Shown here one piece after another: positions 62,401 to 64,000 of a stretch of DNA of 64,000 bases. Numbering within the stretch: position 1 is the first letter of the stretch; every line of letters begins with the position of its first letter. Source of the DNA: Progne subis subis (lineage: Eukaryota; Chordata; Aves; Passeriformes; Hirundinidae); contig JAKJHU010000024.1 of the NCBI GenBank assembly GCA_022316685.1, forward strand, positions 8,402,943 through 8,466,942, given 5' to 3'. The notes beneath the pieces were generated by a model, which made no database searches, had not been told where the DNA came from, and saw only the letters and a list, made by a program, of their open reading frames with translations. The position numbers and the translations under genes are program-made.

Positions 62401-63190
62401 TAAGAGAACTATGCATTTTCTGCATTTTCCTTTGACTCTCTTCATCTGCTGTATTGTGGTTTTAGAGCACTGTATATGACAAACCTTTCAGGAATCTCAA
62501 ACACAAATTGAAGTTCCACTGAATCACTTAAAGCAGCTGAAAAACACCATCAGAGAGGCCACACAACTGCATGGAATGTGATGAATTTCCAGGAATAGGA
62601 TTGTTTCCTGGAGATTATTGTGTAAAATACAAGTATAAAGAAGGAACAAAGGTAATGCTGACAGTGTCTACACCGCTAGGCTATTTTAGTTTGTGAAAAG
62701 AAGAATGAAGAAAATAGACATGCTGTAAGACCTCTGCTAGGCTAACAGGAAGCCTAGATGTCAAGAGCAGACTCTGAAACAAAACAGTGCAAAATTATCT
62801 CAGCATAAAATATAACTTCTCTGTGATTTTATCTTATAAAACCAGATCCACTTTTAGCTTGGATGGATTCTTAATGGAGAGGTTTAGAGCTCTGTGTCCA
62901 TGCTTCCATCCAGCAATAATAAAAGAATAACTAGGTAAAAGGCAATAATTATATAGAAAGAGGTGAAGTCTGCAGTTCTGAGGAGAAAGGAGAGCAATGC
63001 ATTTGGGGCACACAAGCAACAGGAAATCTGACCATTCTTTTTCATTAAGAAATCAGTTCTGCTGACTAGGATCTACTCTGAGGCAGAGGTTATGCAGGGA
63101 CCTTTCAGAAGAAAGTACCACATAGCATGTGCAAAAATGTGGCCTCTGTATATAACAAAAACAATTGTTCCAGGAGAGCTTTTTGCTCTT
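56450..63190. other. Region upstream of LRRC8C
   Basis: AT-rich sequence with one T/G-rich simple repeat (58502-58601). By conserved gene order LRRC8B would lie further right, outside the window. Small open frames show no recognisable protein. Confidence 0.5.
58502..58601. repeat. (TTTG)n / (TTG)n simple repeat
   Basis: About 100 bases are made only of T and G, with pure (GTT)4 and (GTTT)6 blocks and T runs. Confidence 0.9.
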
Positions 63191-63199
63191 TTCCTCCAG

Positions 63200-63344
63200 A
63201 GTGACTGCTCCAACATGCTGGAGGAAGCCTTATTTAAAAAAAAAGTGGACCCTTACAAGCACAAAATCTGTTATGGTTTCAACCCTGGAAATGTTTGCTT
63301 CTTAGCTTTATCAAGCAGATCTCATGTCCTGACACTGGTTATAG
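63200..63344 (+). other. Exon-like segment, plus strand, unrecognised
   Basis: An open segment of 48 codons (SDCSNMLEEALFKKK ... SSRSHVLTLVI) is bounded by a strong acceptor (gctcttttcctccag) and a strong donor (ATAG then gtgagt). It runs away from the LRRC8C promoter, so it might belong to a divergent transcript or to an unknown gene. No family was recognised and no partner exon was found. A chance match to splice signals is quite possible. Confidence 0.2.
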
Positions 63345-64000
63345 GTGAGTAAAGTCTGCAGCTCCTACTTACACATCAGGTGTCAAACTCAGGTGACATT
63401 GGGGTTACCGTTCAGCATTTGTGTTCTTCCCATTTCAGGTGGTATTTGAATGTACAAAGATGCTTGGACGGAACACAAAACCAAAGTATAGCACTTCATG
63501 AAACGGGTTTCAAAGGCTTTCATATTTCTGTTACTTATTTACCTTTTGTGCAGCAAAGAGAGAGATGCAGGAATAAAAAACAACCCACTTATGTGCATCC
63601 AAGGGTAAGCAACTAGTCACAGGCAGCTTATCAAAATTTAAAGAACAAGGATAAGATACTGGAGTTACTTTTCATATTCACATATTGCAAAGAACAGCCT
63701 GTATCCGTACAGCTAAACTCCCTTATTGCCATCAACAGGGCTACATCCAAACCACCAGCAGGACACAGTCACCGGCCTCTTGTGACCCAAAGTGACAGGG
63801 AAAGGTGCAGACCAGCCCAGAGCTGTGCCATGGATGCACCACAACATGCAGGATGAATGGGGAGCGTGTGACTGCCTGGGTCCATGCCCAGTGCTGCTTT
63901 GGCTCACCCATGCAGACATTTCTGCACAGCTGCAGAAATATCTGCAGGGAGGAAAGGAGGGAGGAGAGGGCAGCGGAGCCATCTCCCTCAGCAGAACCAT

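Overview
The window looks like bird (sauropsid) genomic DNA. Three copies of a CR1-type LINE end in the typical ATTCTATGATT tail, CpG islands are compact, and intergenic distances are short. One gene is beyond doubt: LRRC8C, a subunit of the volume-regulated anion channel (VRAC), on the minus strand. Its coding sequence lies in two exons: 41617-41754 (codons 1-46) and 36832-39104 (codons 47 to the stop). A CpG-island first exon is inferred near 55949-56100, about 14 kb upstream, and a 3' UTR of about 3.8 kb probably ends near 33000. The large coding exon carries two single-base duplications (37818-37819 and 37473-37474) that break the reading frame. Once these are discounted it encodes an 802-residue protein that matches the family along its whole length.

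Layout from left to right. 1140-1930: CpG island with a good minus-strand donor and a good plus-strand donor. By the conserved LRRC8B-LRRC8C-LRRC8D order it is probably the LRRC8D promoter and first exon, with a divergent transcript. 2.2-33 kb: intergenic, holding a small CpG island (8690-8890), a 1.3-kb pyrimidine-rich stretch (9720-11090), a larger CpG island built partly of GC-rich minisatellites (15880-16500), CR1 tails at 4328 and 18781, a pure A61 tract (22119-22179) and an (ACCAA)n array (24299-24337). 33-41.8 kb: LRRC8C 3' UTR and coding exons, with a 330-bp CR1 in the intron between them. 41.8-55.9 kb: LRRC8C intron 1. Its 49.9-53.7 kb part holds a cluster of minus-strand open segments flanked by splice-like sites that I could not identify. 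55.2-56.4 kb: CpG island and promoter of LRRC8C. 56.4-64 kb: upstream DNA with one plus-strand exon-like segment at 63200-63344.

No tRNA, rRNA, CRISPR or intact mobile-element gene was seen. Most long open frames in the GC-rich islands and in the pyrimidine-rich tract follow from base composition and are not annotated as genes. Neighbour identities (LRRC8D, LRRC8B) are inferred from conserved vertebrate gene order; none of their coding sequence is in the window.
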